64,000 bases of DNA from Sphingomonas natans (GCF_030546695.1 NZ_JAUOTP010000002.1:372001-436000), one strand, 5' to 3'. Positions 7,520 to 15,533 are shown, counted from the stretch's first letter. Notes: generated by a model from the sequence alone, not told the origin. Numbers and translations are program-made.

Positions 7520-10240
7520 CTAGCCGAGCCCGGCGACGCGGCGCCACTCCCCCGCGATCAGCGCGCGCGCCTCCTCATAAGCCGGCACGAAATCCCCCCA
7601 CGCGGCGAGCCCGCACGCCTCGGCGACAAGCGCACGCGAAGCCTCGGAGGGCGCGGCCCCGCCAGGCGCGACCAGCCGCAGCACGATCAGCATCCGCGTC
7701 AGGAGCGCCAGCGCATCGGCGAAGCCAGACGCAAGCAAGGCGGCCGTCTCCAGCGCCGCCGCCGCGGCAGCGAGATCGGGCGTGATCGCCTGCCGTTCGC
7801 GCAGCTGGAGCAGATGCACCGCGAATTCGGCGTCGATCAATCCGCCCTCGATCAGCTTGACGTCGAACGGTCCCGCCGGCGGCTTGTGGATCGCGATGTC
7901 GGCCCGCATCTTTACGACGTCGGCCGCCAAGTTCGCCGGATCGCGCGGCCGGCGCAGCACCTGATCGATGATCGCCGCCAGCGCCGCCCGTGCGCCCTCC
8001 GATCCGAAGACGGGCCGCGCGCGCTCCAGCGCCATATGCTCCCACGTCCAGGCGCTCTCCGCCTGGTAGCGCGCGAAGCTGTCGAGCGAGACGGCGAGCA
8101 GCCCCTGCGTGCCCGAAGGCCGCAGCCGCGTATCCACCTCGTAGAGCGGACCGGCCGGCGTCGGCACCGACATCGCCGCCGAGACGCGGCTGGCGAGGCG
8201 GTTGAAATAATGCGTCGCGCCGAGCGGCCTTGGGCCGTCCGATTCCGCGAGAAAATCGCCGGTGAAAAGATAGACGAGATCGAGATCCGAGGCATGCGTC
8301 AGCGTGCCCCCGCCGAACCGGCCGAGCGCGAGGATCACGAGTTCGCCACCCGCGATCCGGCCATGCGCGCGCTCGAACTCGGCGACCGTCGCCGCCGCGA
8401 GCACGCCGAGCGCGGCCTCGGCAACGCGCGCATAGCCCGCGCCGATCGCGAGCGGATCGGCGCTGCCCGCAATCGCCTGCACGCCGAGCGCAAAGCGGCG
8501 CTCGCCGACCTGCGCGCGGACTCGATCGAGCAGACCCTGATAATCCTCGCGATCCTCGCCCCGCGCGAGGATCGCCGCGAGCGCGGGCGTATCGGGCTGC
8601 GCCTCCAGCGCGCTCGCATCGATGAGCCCGTCGAGCAGGCTGGCGCGCCGCGCGAGATCGGCTGCGAGGGCCGGCGCCAGGGCGAGCACGCGCACGAGCA
8701 AAGAGAGCAGGCTCGGCCGCGCCTCCAGCAGGCGAAACAGATTGAGCGCGCTCGGCAGCCGCCCGACCAGATCGTCGAAGCGCATCAACGCCGCCTGCGG
8801 GTCTGCGGCCTCAGCAAAGGCCGCGAGCAATGTCGGCAGCACCGCTTCCAGCGCGGCGCGCGCGGGTGCGCTGCGGGTCGTGCGCAACTGGCCGGTCCGC
8901 CACGTCTCGATCCGCGCCGCCCCCTGCGCGGGATCGGGGAAACCGCGCGCGGCGAGCATCTCTTCCAGCGCCGGGCGCGAGTCCGGCAGCGGCGAGGCGT
9001 CGTCCGATTCCAGCGCGTCGTAGAGCCGGCCGACCGCTTCGGTCGGCGGCGTCAGCAGCGCGACCAGCGCCGCGCCGTCCGCAAGACCGGCGAGCCGCGC
9101 GACATTGTCGAGTTCGGCCGGGTCTTCGGGCAGGAGATGCGTCTGGCGATCCTCGGCCATCTGCAGGCGATGCTCGATCGTACGCAGCAGGCGATAAGTC
9201 TGGCCGAGCGCCACGGCTTCGGACGCATCGATCCGGCCGGCGGATGTTAGCGCGGCCAGCGCATCCAGAGTCGCCGGGGTCCGCAATGCCGGCTCTCGGC
9301 CGCCGTGGATCAACTGGTGGATCTGCGCGAAGAATTCGATCTCGCGGATGCCGCCGCGCCCGCGCTTCACATCGTAGCCGGGCGCCGGCGCCTGGATCTT
9401 GCCGTGATGATCGCGGATCCGGCGCGAGAGATCGCGGAGCTCGCCGATCGCCCCATAATCGAGAGAGCGCCGCCAGACGAACGGGCGCAGATGATCGAGC
9501 ATCGCCTGTCCCAGCGCGATGTCCCCCGCCGCCGCACGCGCGCGGATGAAGGCGGCGCGCTCCCAAGGCAGCGCGCTCGATTCATAATGGGTGATCGCCA
9601 GATCGATCGGTACGGCGAGCGGCGTCGCCTCGGCGGCGGGGCGCAGGCGTAGATCAACGCGCAGCACATAGCCCTCGGCGGTCTGCTGCTGGAGCAACTC
9701 GACGATCCGCCGCGCGATCCGCTGCGCCGCCTCGCCCGGCTCCTCGCGCGGGCGGCACCAGAGCGTCCTTGGATCGAACAGCAGGATCGGATCCACGTCG
9801 GACGAATAATTGAGCTCGCGGCTGCCCTGCTTGCCGAGCGCCAGCGCGACGAAGCCGGCGCTGCCTTCGCCGCCGCGCTCGGCGATCGCGGCGCGGATCG
9901 CGCGGTCGAGCGCATGATCGGCAAAGGCGCTGAGCGCGGCGGTGACCGTCTCGAATGACGCTCCGGCGAGATCGGCGAGCGCCACCGCGAGCGCCACCGC
10001 CTGCCGCTCGCGGCGGAGCGCCAAACCGTCGTCGCGCTCTGCATCGCCCTCGGCGCGCGCCGCCGCCAGCGTCGCAGCGAGCCCCTCCGCCGCCAGTCGA
10101 TCGACGACGTCGCGGCGGCGCGCGACGAGCCGGCGGAGGAATGGCGCATGCGCCTCGGCCAGCGCTATCGCCGACGAAAGTTCGGGGAGCCGATCCGCGT
10201 CCGTCACATGCCCCGCCGTGCCAAATTCGTCCGGACGCAA
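7520..10240 (-). CDS. glnE: Bifunctional glutamine synthetase adenylyltransferase/deadenylase
   Basis: Adds and removes AMP on glutamine synthetase in response to PII and glutamine, tuning nitrogen assimilation. 906 residues, slightly shorter than the E. coli enzyme (about 945). Two nucleotidyltransferase domains are seen: the N-terminal deadenylylation centre with GKQGSRELNYSSDVDPILLF (about residue 135) and the C-terminal adenylylation centre with GRFGGGTLTHASDLDLVYLF (about residue 640). Each retains the G-S/G-x9-DxD metal site. The start may be the ATG at 10240 or a GTG at 10207 (VTDADRLPE). Downstream lie bcp and the DUF455 gene. Confidence 0.95.
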   Translation of the reverse strand: MRPDEFGTAGHVTDADRLPELSSAIALAEAHAPFLRRLVARRRDVVDRLAAEGLAATLAAARAEGDAERDDGLALRRERQAVALAVALADLAGASFETVTAALSAFADHALDRAIRAAIAERGGEGSAGFVALALGKQGSRELNYSSDVDPILLFDPRTLWCRPREEPGEAAQRIARRIVELLQQQTAEGYVLRVDLRLRPAAEATPLAVPIDLAITHYESSALPWERAAFIRARAAAGDIALGQAMLDHLRPFVWRRSLDYGAIGELRDLSRRIRDHHGKIQAPAPGYDVKRGRGGIREIEFFAQIHQLIHGGREPALRTPATLDALAALTSAGRIDASEAVALGQTYRLLRTIEHRLQMAEDRQTHLLPEDPAELDNVARLAGLADGAALVALLTPPTEAVGRLYDALESDDASPLPDSRPALEEMLAARGFPDPAQGAARIETWRTGQLRTTRSAPARAALEAVLPTLLAAFAEAADPQAALMRFDDLVGRLPSALNLFRLLEARPSLLSLLVRVLALAPALAADLARRASLLDGLIDASALEAQPDTPALAAILARGEDREDYQGLLDRVRAQVGERRFALGVQAIAGSADPLAIGAGYARVAEAALGVLAAATVAEFERAHGRIAGGELVILALGRFGGGTLTHASDLDLVYLFTGDFLAESDGPRPLGATHYFNRLASRVSAAMSVPTPAGPLYEVDTRLRPSGTQGLLAVSLDSFARYQAESAWTWEHMALERARPVFGSEGARAALAAIIDQVLRRPRDPANLAADVVKMRADIAIHKPPAGPFDVKLIEGGLIDAEFAVHLLQLRERQAITPDLAAAAAALETAALLASGFADALALLTRMLIVLRLVAPGGAAPSEASRALVAEACGLAAWGDFVPAYEEARALIAGEWRRVAGLG

Positions 10241-10270
10241 CTTACGCCCGATCCGACCGTTACGCTTAAC

Positions 10271-10438
10271 ATGGGTCTAGTAAGCCATTTTGCGTCGTCC
10301 GGAGAGGGCGGAGACCGGAAACCGGCTTCGGTGCCGGCGCCTTCCGCCTATCAGGGCGTGAGTTCGGCGCTGCGCAACAGCTTCTCGCTGCCGCCGCTGT
10401 CGGACGAATTCGCGCGGTTGCTCGCAAAGCTCAAATAA
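10271..10438 (+). CDS. Small protein resembling NepR anti-sigma factors (possible second NepR)
   Basis: 55 residues from ATG 10271. The second half reads SSALRNSF, then PPLSDEFARLLAKLK. This resembles the NepR core (ALR..Y, then EPLPD.F..LL.KL), but the linker between the two helices is about three residues shorter than in standard NepR. It converges on ecfG, whose stop is 40 bases away, and is divergent from glnE. The context supports a role in the EcfG stress circuit: NepR proteins sequester EcfG until phosphorylated PhyR frees it. Sphingomonads are known to carry more than one NepR. The assignment rests on a short motif and could be wrong; an unrelated small protein is possible. Confidence 0.5.
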   Translation: MGLVSHFASSGEGGDRKPASVPAPSAYQGVSSALRNSFSLPPLSDEFARLLAKLK

Positions 10439-10477
10439 TCACGCCGCGTCCGGCGCGCCGGACGGGCACCGCGCCGA

Positions 10478-11107
10478 TCATCGGCCGCGGCTGAGCGTGT
10501 CCACTTCGCTCATGATCGCCTGCAGCGCCGTTTCGTCGGGCTTGTTCGAATGCAGGCGGCGCGAGGGCAGATCGCCACCGCTCATCAACTGCTCGAGCGC
10601 CACCCGGCCGCGCGCGACACGGCTCTTGATCGTACCGACCGCGCAGCCGCAGATCTCGGCTGCTTCTTCATAGGCGAAGCCCCCCGCGCCGACGAGGATC
10701 AGCGCCTCGCGCTGCGGCTGCGGCAGATGCAGGAGCGCGCGCTGCAGATCGCCGAGATCGACATGGCGATCCTGGCTCGCGGGCGCGGCGAGGATCTTGT
10801 TCGCGGTCAGATCGTCCCACTCGCCCTTGAAGCGCGCGCGGCGCATCTGGCTGAGGAAGAGATTGCGCAGGATGATGAAGGTCCAGGCGCGCATATTGGT
10901 GCCGGCCTGGAAGCGCTGGCGCGCCGCCCATGCCTTCAGCAACGTCTCCTGGACGAGATCGTCGGCGAGATCGCGATTGCCCGAAAGCGAGCGGCCGAAC
11001 GCGCGCAGGTGCGGGATGACCCGCGCCAGCTCGGCTTTGAAGTCGGTATCGGAGAGAGCGACATGCTCCACCGCTTCGGCGGGCAGGTCCTCTTGGGCTT
11101 CGGTCAT
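10478..11107 (-). CDS. ecfG: EcfG-type (ECF15) RNA polymerase sigma factor, general stress response
   Basis: Sigma factor that directs transcription of the general stress regulon from GGAAC-type promoters. 209 residues. Region 2 includes NRDLADDLVQETLLKAWAAR and the -10-recognition segment FQAGTNMRAWTFIILRNLF; region 4 includes LPQPQREALILVGAGGFAYEEAA and CAVGTIKSRVARGR. The C-terminal extension of about 30 residues is usual for EcfG. Unlike the common arrangement, nepR is not directly upstream; phyR and a small membrane protein gene are. I find no GGAAC promoter in the 99 bases upstream, so it may be read from the small-protein or phyR promoters. Confidence 0.95.
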   Translation of the reverse strand: MTEAQEDLPAEAVEHVALSDTDFKAELARVIPHLRAFGRSLSGNRDLADDLVQETLLKAWAARQRFQAGTNMRAWTFIILRNLFLSQMRRARFKGEWDDLTANKILAAPASQDRHVDLGDLQRALLHLPQPQREALILVGAGGFAYEEAAEICGCAVGTIKSRVARGRVALEQLMSGGDLPSRRLHSNKPDETALQAIMSEVDTLSRGR

Positions 11108-11207
11108 ATCGTGATCATTTCCCGGCGACGGGCTGACAATGCCTCGGCATCGCTCAAAGTGGGGCGGATCCGGTGGAACCGCAAGGGCCGCACCGCACGC
11201 GCCTCGG

Positions 11208-11348
11208 CTACCACCATATACGCAGGATCACCACGAACAGGATGATCACCAGTGCGAGGCTGATCGGCAACACATAGCGGGTGACATGGTTGGAGGAGCC
11301 GCCACGCGCCTCGGTCCGCGTCAGATGAATGTCGTCCTTGTCGGCCAT
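11208..11348 (-). CDS. 46-residue single-helix membrane protein in the stress locus
   Basis: A short gene with a strong Shine-Dalgarno (GGAGG, 7 bases before ATG 11348). The product starts MADKDDIHLTRTEARGG, a charged 25-residue head, followed by one transmembrane helix (VLPISLALVIILFVVILRIWW) at residues 26-46, ending right after the helix. It should insert as a bitopic inner-membrane peptide. It lies between phyR and ecfG on their strand, so it is probably co-expressed with the stress regulators. No function is known to me. The ribosome site and the clean head-plus-helix pattern make it a believable gene despite its length. Confidence 0.7.
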   Translation of the reverse strand: MADKDDIHLTRTEARGGSSNHVTRYVLPISLALVIILFVVILRIWW

Positions 11349-11412
11349 AAGGCCCTCCGCATGCGATCGTTACTGAGAGCCAACGGTCGCATGCGGCGGG
11401 GGTTCCCTATGT

Positions 11413-12204
11413 TCAGGCGGGCACGGTCGCCGCGTCGAAGAACAAGGCCTGGCTGATCGCCGCCTTGACCGTCGAGCGCTGGAACGGCTTGGTGATCAGG
11501 AAGGTCGGCTCGGGCCGCTCGCCCGTCAGCAGGCGCTCGGGGAAGGCGGTGATGAAGATCACCGGCACCGAGAATTCGGCGAGGATGTCCTTGACGGCAT
11601 CGATGCCCGAACTGTCGTCGGCGAGCTGGATGTCGGCGAGCACGAGGCCCGGGCGCTGCGCGAGCGCCTGCGCCACCGCCTCGTCGCGCGTGACCGCGAC
11701 GCCGGTGACGTTGTGGCCCAGATCGCGGACGATCGTCTCCAGGTCCATCGCGATGATCGGCTCGTCCTCGATGATGAGCACGTCGGCGCGCGTCTGGCGC
11801 TCGATCTCGGCGATCGCATCGCGCACCATTTCCTCCACGTCGCTGCTCTCCTCGTCCATCAGATAGGCCGCATCTTCAGGCGTGAAGCCTTCGAGCTGCG
11901 TGAGCAGCAAGGCTTGGCGCGAGCGCGGCGTGATCTTGGCGAGCCGGGCATTGGCGATGCCGGCGTGCGGATCGCCCTCGTCCGTCTCGTCCGCGTCCTC
12001 GTTGACCGAATCCCAGATCCGCTGGAACGTGCGATACAGGCCGAGCCGGACATCGACGTCGCGCGGGAAATCCTGCGGCGCGGCGACGATCGCCTCCAGC
12101 GTGGCGCGGACATAGGCGTCGCCATGCTGCTGGGTGCCGGTCAGCGCGCGGGCATAGCGACGCAGGAACGGGAGATGAGGGGCGAGATCCTGGCCGAGCG
12201 ACAT
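11413..12204 (-). CDS. phyR: PhyR: anti-anti-sigma response regulator of the general stress response
   Basis: Master switch of the alphaproteobacterial stress response: when phosphorylated, its sigma-like domain binds NepR and frees EcfG. 263 residues. Residues 1-135 form the EcfG-like output domain (FLRRYARALTGTQQHGDAYVRATL); residues 140-260 form the receiver, with the acidic pair Glu146/Asp147, phosphoacceptor Asp191 in LVLADIQLAD and Lys239 in FLITKPF. It diverges from nepR across a 240-base intergenic region. All key residues are intact. I see no GGAAC-type promoter on its own strand. Confidence 0.97.
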   Translation of the reverse strand: MSLGQDLAPHLPFLRRYARALTGTQQHGDAYVRATLEAIVAAPQDFPRDVDVRLGLYRTFQRIWDSVNEDADETDEGDPHAGIANARLAKITPRSRQALLLTQLEGFTPEDAAYLMDEESSDVEEMVRDAIAEIERQTRADVLIIEDEPIIAMDLETIVRDLGHNVTGVAVTRDEAVAQALAQRPGLVLADIQLADDSSGIDAVKDILAEFSVPVIFITAFPERLLTGERPEPTFLITKPFQRSTVKAAISQALFFDAATVPA

Positions 12205-12326
12205 GGGCGACTATGCTCCTGACGAAATGAACTGAGTTGAGATAAGCAGATTAAAGCGCGAAACGCACGAGATCGCGGATCGCCGCGACGCTCGCGCTAC
12301 CAAGCAAACTTTCTTGGCGCAGGGGT

Positions 12327-12351
12327 GGAACCATCGTGTCACACTTTTGTT
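12327..12351 (+). promoter_or_regulatory. Candidate EcfG-dependent promoter for nepR
   Basis: GGAAC at 12327-12331, 16 bases, then TGTT at 12348-12351. The known EcfG consensus is GGAAC-N16/17-CGTT, so this is one mismatch off. It sits about 95 bases before the nepR start, suiting the autoregulation of nepR known in other alphaproteobacteria. The call rests on motif and position only. Confidence 0.55.
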
Positions 12352-12444
12352 TCACCGCTGATGTGCATCCTCGCCGACAAGCCCCAATAAGGCAGTCGAC
12401 GGGCCGATCTTGGCATCATCGGCGCGTCGGCGAACCGGCACGGT

Positions 12445-12693
12445 GTGGGGATAACAGGCGTTGAACAACCACGGACGGTCGAACCCCAGGGGTTCCAAGT
12501 GATTCAGGGGGCGAACGGCTTGGTCGCTGATAGCAAAGGGCGGGGCACCAGCGGCGGGGACAAACCTGCCCGCAAGAAGAAGCCTGGCGGTCCGGACTCG
12601 CATGTCGCGAACGCGCTGAAGACCGCTTATGAAGAGACGGTCGGCGAAAGCGTGCCGGACGAGTTCATGGATCTTCTTGGCAAGCTTAGCTGA
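12445..12693 (+). CDS. nepR: NepR anti-sigma factor
   Basis: Small anti-sigma factor that binds EcfG in unstressed cells and is titrated by phosphorylated PhyR. 82 residues from GTG 12445; GTG 12499 is an alternative start. The conserved core is at the C-terminus: HVANALKTAYEETVGESVPDEFMDLLGKLS, in which two helices are joined by the VPDEF turn. The N-terminal half is disordered and basic (KPARKKKPGG). It begins an operon with the kinase-like gene, whose start is 21 bases after the nepR stop, rather than with ecfG, which lies beyond phyR on the opposite strand. Confidence 0.9.
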   Translation: MGITGVEQPRTVEPQGFQVIQGANGLVADSKGRGTSGGDKPARKKKPGGPDSHVANALKTAYEETVGESVPDEFMDLLGKLS

Positions 12694-12714
12694 CGGCGTG
12701 TAGCCGTCGCCTCC

Positions 12715-14277
12715 ATGTCACCCGAACTTACTGGATATCGATCCGTGATCGCCCGATTCTCGAGCGGCACGAAGATGCTCGTCATCATGACGGTGGCCCT
12801 GCTGCCGCTCGGCATCGTCGCCCTATTCGCGTCCATCCAGTCGGCGCACGACAAAAGACTCCAGCACGAAGGCGACGCGCGGCTGATCGCGACCGCCGAG
12901 GCACGCCAGCTCGATCTCGTCATCATCCGCAGCGCCAATGTCGTCCGCGCCGCCGCCTTCGCGTCGGGCGGCGACGGCACGCAATGTTCTAGGATCGTCG
13001 CCCGGGTCGCGCATGCGCTGCCGAATGACGCGCGCTTCGCCTTCTTCGGCCCCGACGGGCAATTGCGCTGCGCCAGCACGGGCTTCGGCTCGGGGGATCT
13101 GCCGCCCGTGCGCGGCAATATCGGCATCGAGCTGCTCCTGCTGGACAAGCCCGGCGGCATCCGCTTCACCGTCGGCGCCAGCGACGGCAGCTACGGCGTC
13201 GGCGAATTGCCGCAGGCGCAGCTGGCCGGATCGATCAGCGGCTCGGGGGGCAACCAGTCCGTCCTGCTGCGCCAGGGCGCGGCGCGGCTTCCGCTCGTCG
13301 GCGCGCATCCCGCCGGCCCGCTCGATCAGCCGATCACCGTCAGCGCGCCGATCGCGGGCGGCCAGATCAATCTGGTCGCGACGATCTTCGCCAGCACGAT
13401 CTCGGTGATCGAGGTGCTGCTCGTCCTCCTCCCCCTGCTGATGTGGGCCGCGGCGGCGATCATCGGCTGGAGCGTCGTGCAGGGCCTGCTGCTGCGCCCG
13501 CTCGGCCAGCTCCAGCGGTCCGTCGCGCAGCTCGGATCCGAGCCTCTGTCCTTGCCCCGTCTCCAGACCCCCGCGACCGAGATCAGCGCATTGGCCGATT
13601 CCTTCCGCCACGCCGCCGAGCAGATCGCGACGCGCGAACTGGCGCTGGAAGAAGGTCTCTCCCGTCAGGTCCGCCTCACGCGCGAGGTGCATCACCGCGT
13701 CAAGAACAACCTCCAGGTCGTCGCCAGCCTGATCGCGCTTCACGCGCGGGGCTCGAACGGCGATGTCGCCGCCGCTTATGCCTCGATCCAGCGTCGGGTG
13801 GATGCGCTCGCCGTCGTCCATCGCAATCATTATGCGGAGCTCGAGGAGAATCGCGGGGTCGCCTTGCGCTCGCTGATCGGCGAGCTGACCTCCAACCTGC
13901 GCGCGACCGCGCCCCCCGAAGCCTCCCATTTCCACATCACGCTCGATATGGCGGCGGTCCATGTCAGCCAGGACGTGGCCGTGCCCGTCGCCTTCCTGCT
14001 CACCGAGATGCTGGAGCTGCTGATGATCGCGGCACCCGCCGATCCGGTGATGATCAGCGTCCGCACCACCGATCGTCCCGATCGCGCGCTGATGACGATC
14101 CGCGCCGCCGGGCTCGCCTCGGCGGCGGCGACCGGGAGCGCCGCGCGCCAGCGTTTCGATCGCATCGCCGGCGGCCTCGCGCGCCAGCTGCGATCGCCGC
14201 TGACGCTCGACGAGGATGGCGGGCGTTATGCGATCGAGATCATGATCGTGCCGGACGAGGCGCAGGAGATCGACTGA
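12715..14277 (+). CDS. HisKA_2-family sensor with degenerate ATPase domain (PhyP-like)
   Basis: 520-residue membrane sensor, probably acting on PhyR. Layout: helix 1 at residues 21-42, a periplasmic domain to about 228, helix 2 at 231-258, a HAMP-like linker, then a HisKA_2 dimerisation domain with the phospho-His motif HHRVKNNLQVV at 326-336. The ATP-binding domain is decayed: the N-box region reads TEMLELL (430-436), with Leu435 where the essential Asn should be, and no DxGxG box is seen afterwards. This suggests phosphatase or phosphotransfer activity rather than autophosphorylation. From memory, Sphingomonas melonis PhyP, a negative regulator of PhyR, occupies a similar locus. Co-transcribed with nepR. 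Confidence 0.85.
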   Translation: MSPELTGYRSVIARFSSGTKMLVIMTVALLPLGIVALFASIQSAHDKRLQHEGDARLIATAEARQLDLVIIRSANVVRAAAFASGGDGTQCSRIVARVAHALPNDARFAFFGPDGQLRCASTGFGSGDLPPVRGNIGIELLLLDKPGGIRFTVGASDGSYGVGELPQAQLAGSISGSGGNQSVLLRQGAARLPLVGAHPAGPLDQPITVSAPIAGGQINLVATIFASTISVIEVLLVLLPLLMWAAAAIIGWSVVQGLLLRPLGQLQRSVAQLGSEPLSLPRLQTPATEISALADSFRHAAEQIATRELALEEGLSRQVRLTREVHHRVKNNLQVVASLIALHARGSNGDVAAAYASIQRRVDALAVVHRNHYAELEENRGVALRSLIGELTSNLRATAPPEASHFHITLDMAAVHVSQDVAVPVAFLLTEMLELLMIAAPADPVMISVRTTDRPDRALMTIRAAGLASAAATGSAARQRFDRIAGGLARQLRSPLTLDEDGGRYAIEIMIVPDEAQEID

Positions 14278-14308
14278 GCAAAAATTTTCGGGCCGCCGCT
14301 TATGGGCC

Positions 14309-14333
14309 GGAACCATGTTCGGCCTAGCTTGTT
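14309..14333 (+). promoter_or_regulatory. GGAAC-type motif downstream of the sensor gene
   Basis: GGAAC at 14309-14313, a 16-base spacer and TGTT at 14330-14333, the same form as the nepR candidate. It lies 225 bases before the lipoprotein gene and before a strong hairpin (14387-14442) that would stop most transcripts from it. It may be a decoy or drive a short RNA. Confidence 0.3.
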
Positions 14334-14386
14334 CTCACCACAGGACAGCGACCTTTTGCCCCCCCGCTCTCGCTGTCTGATCAAAT

Positions 14387-14442
14387 GGGCCCGGACGCGC
14401 CGATCCTCCCCCCGGCGGCGCCTCCGGGCCCAAATTGTTTTT
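14387..14442 (+). terminator. Intrinsic terminator after the nepR-sensor operon
   Basis: Perfect 9-bp arms GGGCCCGGA (14387-14395) and TCCGGGCCC (14423-14431), with further pairing inside, followed by AAATTGTTTTT. It lies 110 bases after the sensor stop and before the promoter assigned to the lipoprotein gene. Confidence 0.75.
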
Positions 14443-14484
14443 GGGGCAGACCTTCCGCCTCCATTTCCTGTTCGGACCGCCAGC

Positions 14485-14509
14485 GGAACAAGCCCCGATG
14501 TGGGACATT
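14485..14509 (+). promoter_or_regulatory. Candidate EcfG-dependent promoter for the entericidin-like gene
   Basis: GGAAC at 14485-14489, 16 bases, then CATT at 14506-14509 (one mismatch to CGTT). Transcription would start near 14516 and leave a leader of about 40 bases containing the GGGAG ribosome site at 14547. The spacing is much better than that of the upstream motif at 14309. Confidence 0.55.
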
Positions 14510-14557
14510 GATCGCACGGTCCCGCCGGTCGGGACGGATCATTCACGGGAGCATCAC

Positions 14558-14695
14558 ATGGTTCGCAAGACATTCGCACTGGCACTGGTCGCCGGCACCC
14601 TGCTCGTCTCGGCGTGCAACACGGTTTCGGGCGCGGGCAAGGACGTCTCGTCCGCCGGCAAGGCCGTCAGCAACACGGCCGAAAAGAGCAAGTAA
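14558..14695 (+). CDS. Entericidin-like small lipoprotein
   Basis: 45-residue lipoprotein. The signal sequence MVRKTFALALVAGTLLVSAC ends in a lipobox (LVSAC) with Cys20 as the lipidated residue; the mature peptide is a short, small-residue helix (NTVSGAGKDVSSAGKAVSNT). This matches the entericidin A/B family, whose members are membrane-associated, stress-induced peptides. ATG 14558 has a good GGGAG site. A candidate EcfG promoter lies just upstream, which suits its place next to the stress regulators. Whether it has toxin-like or envelope-protective activity here is unknown. Confidence 0.85.
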   Translation: MVRKTFALALVAGTLLVSACNTVSGAGKDVSSAGKAVSNTAEKSK

Positions 14696-14710
14696 GCCTC
14701 AGCCGACATG

Positions 14711-14745
14711 AAAAGGGCGTCGCTCGAAGGAGCGGCGCCCTTTTT
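14711..14745. terminator. Bidirectional terminator between the lipoprotein gene and tatC
   Basis: AAAAGGGCGTCGCTC, a 4-base loop, then GAGCGGCGCCCTTTTT: a long stem with A-run and T-run on either side, so it can end transcripts from both convergent genes. It starts 15 bases after the lipoprotein stop and ends 11 bases before the tatC stop. Confidence 0.9.
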
Positions 14746-14756
14746 CGTGCCCGTGG

Positions 14757-15533
14757 TCAGACGGCCGCGTCTTCCGCGGCTTCGGGCTCCTGCCGCGCGC
14801 GCTTGCGCTCGGTGAACCACATCGCGATCAGCGCCAGTTCGTAGAGCAGGATCAGCGGCAGCCCGAGCATGATCATCGATCCGATGTCGGGCGGCGACAG
14901 CACCGCCGCCACCGCCGTATTGCCGACGATCGCATAGCGCCGCACCGACACGAGCTGCTTGCGCGTGACGAGCCCCGCCTGCTCCAGCAGCATCAGCAGC
15001 ACCGGCACGAGGAAGGCGAGCCCGAAGCCGAACAGGAACTGCATGATAAAGCTGAGATAATTGCCGACCGAGGGCAGAGCTTCCTGCTGGATCCCGCCGA
15101 GATTGCCCTGGAAGCCGAGCAGGAAGTGCAACGCCATCGGCACCGCGACATAATAAGCGAGCGCCGCGCCCATGATGAACAGCACCGGCGTGGCGATCAG
15201 GAAGGGCAGGAACGCATTGCGCTCCTTCTTGTAGAGGCCCGGTGCCACGAACTGCCAGATCTGGTTGGCGATGACCGGAAAGCTCAGCATCGCCGCGGCG
15301 AAGAAGGCGACCTTTACCTCGACGAAGAAGGCCTCGAAAATCTGGGTGTAGACGATCTTGCCCTGGCCCGCGCGCACCAGCGGCTGGACGAGGAAGGCGA
15401 AAATCGGCCGCGCGAAATAGAGGCAGACCCCGAAGGTCACCGCCAGCGAGACAATGCACCAGAGCAGCCGCCGGCGCAGTTCGATCAGATGATCGAGCAA
15501 AGGCGCGCGCGTATCGTCGAGATCTTCGCTCAT
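14757..15533 (-). CDS. tatC: Sec-independent translocase subunit TatC
   Basis: Receptor subunit of the twin-arginine translocase, which recognises RR signal peptides and exports folded proteins. 258 residues with six membrane helices. The conserved N-terminal stretch PLLDHLIELRRRLLW and the FxxEV segment (FEAFFVEVKVAFFAA) are present. The start overlaps the tatB stop by 4 bases (15530-15533), so the two are coupled. No tatA is adjacent. Confidence 0.97.
   Translation of the reverse strand: MSEDLDDTRAPLLDHLIELRRRLLWCIVSLAVTFGVCLYFARPIFAFLVQPLVRAGQGKIVYTQIFEAFFVEVKVAFFAAAMLSFPVIANQIWQFVAPGLYKKERNAFLPFLIATPVLFIMGAALAYYVAVPMALHFLLGFQGNLGGIQQEALPSVGNYLSFIMQFLFGFGLAFLVPVLLMLLEQAGLVTRKQLVSVRRYAIVGNTAVAAVLSPPDIGSMIMLGLPLILLYELALIAMWFTERKRARQEPEAAEDAAV

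Noticed and set aside
14435-14557. In-frame upstream extension of the entericidin-like gene from TTG 14435
   Set aside because: It would hide the signal peptide and lipobox behind 41 residues, and it overlaps the terminator tail and promoter.
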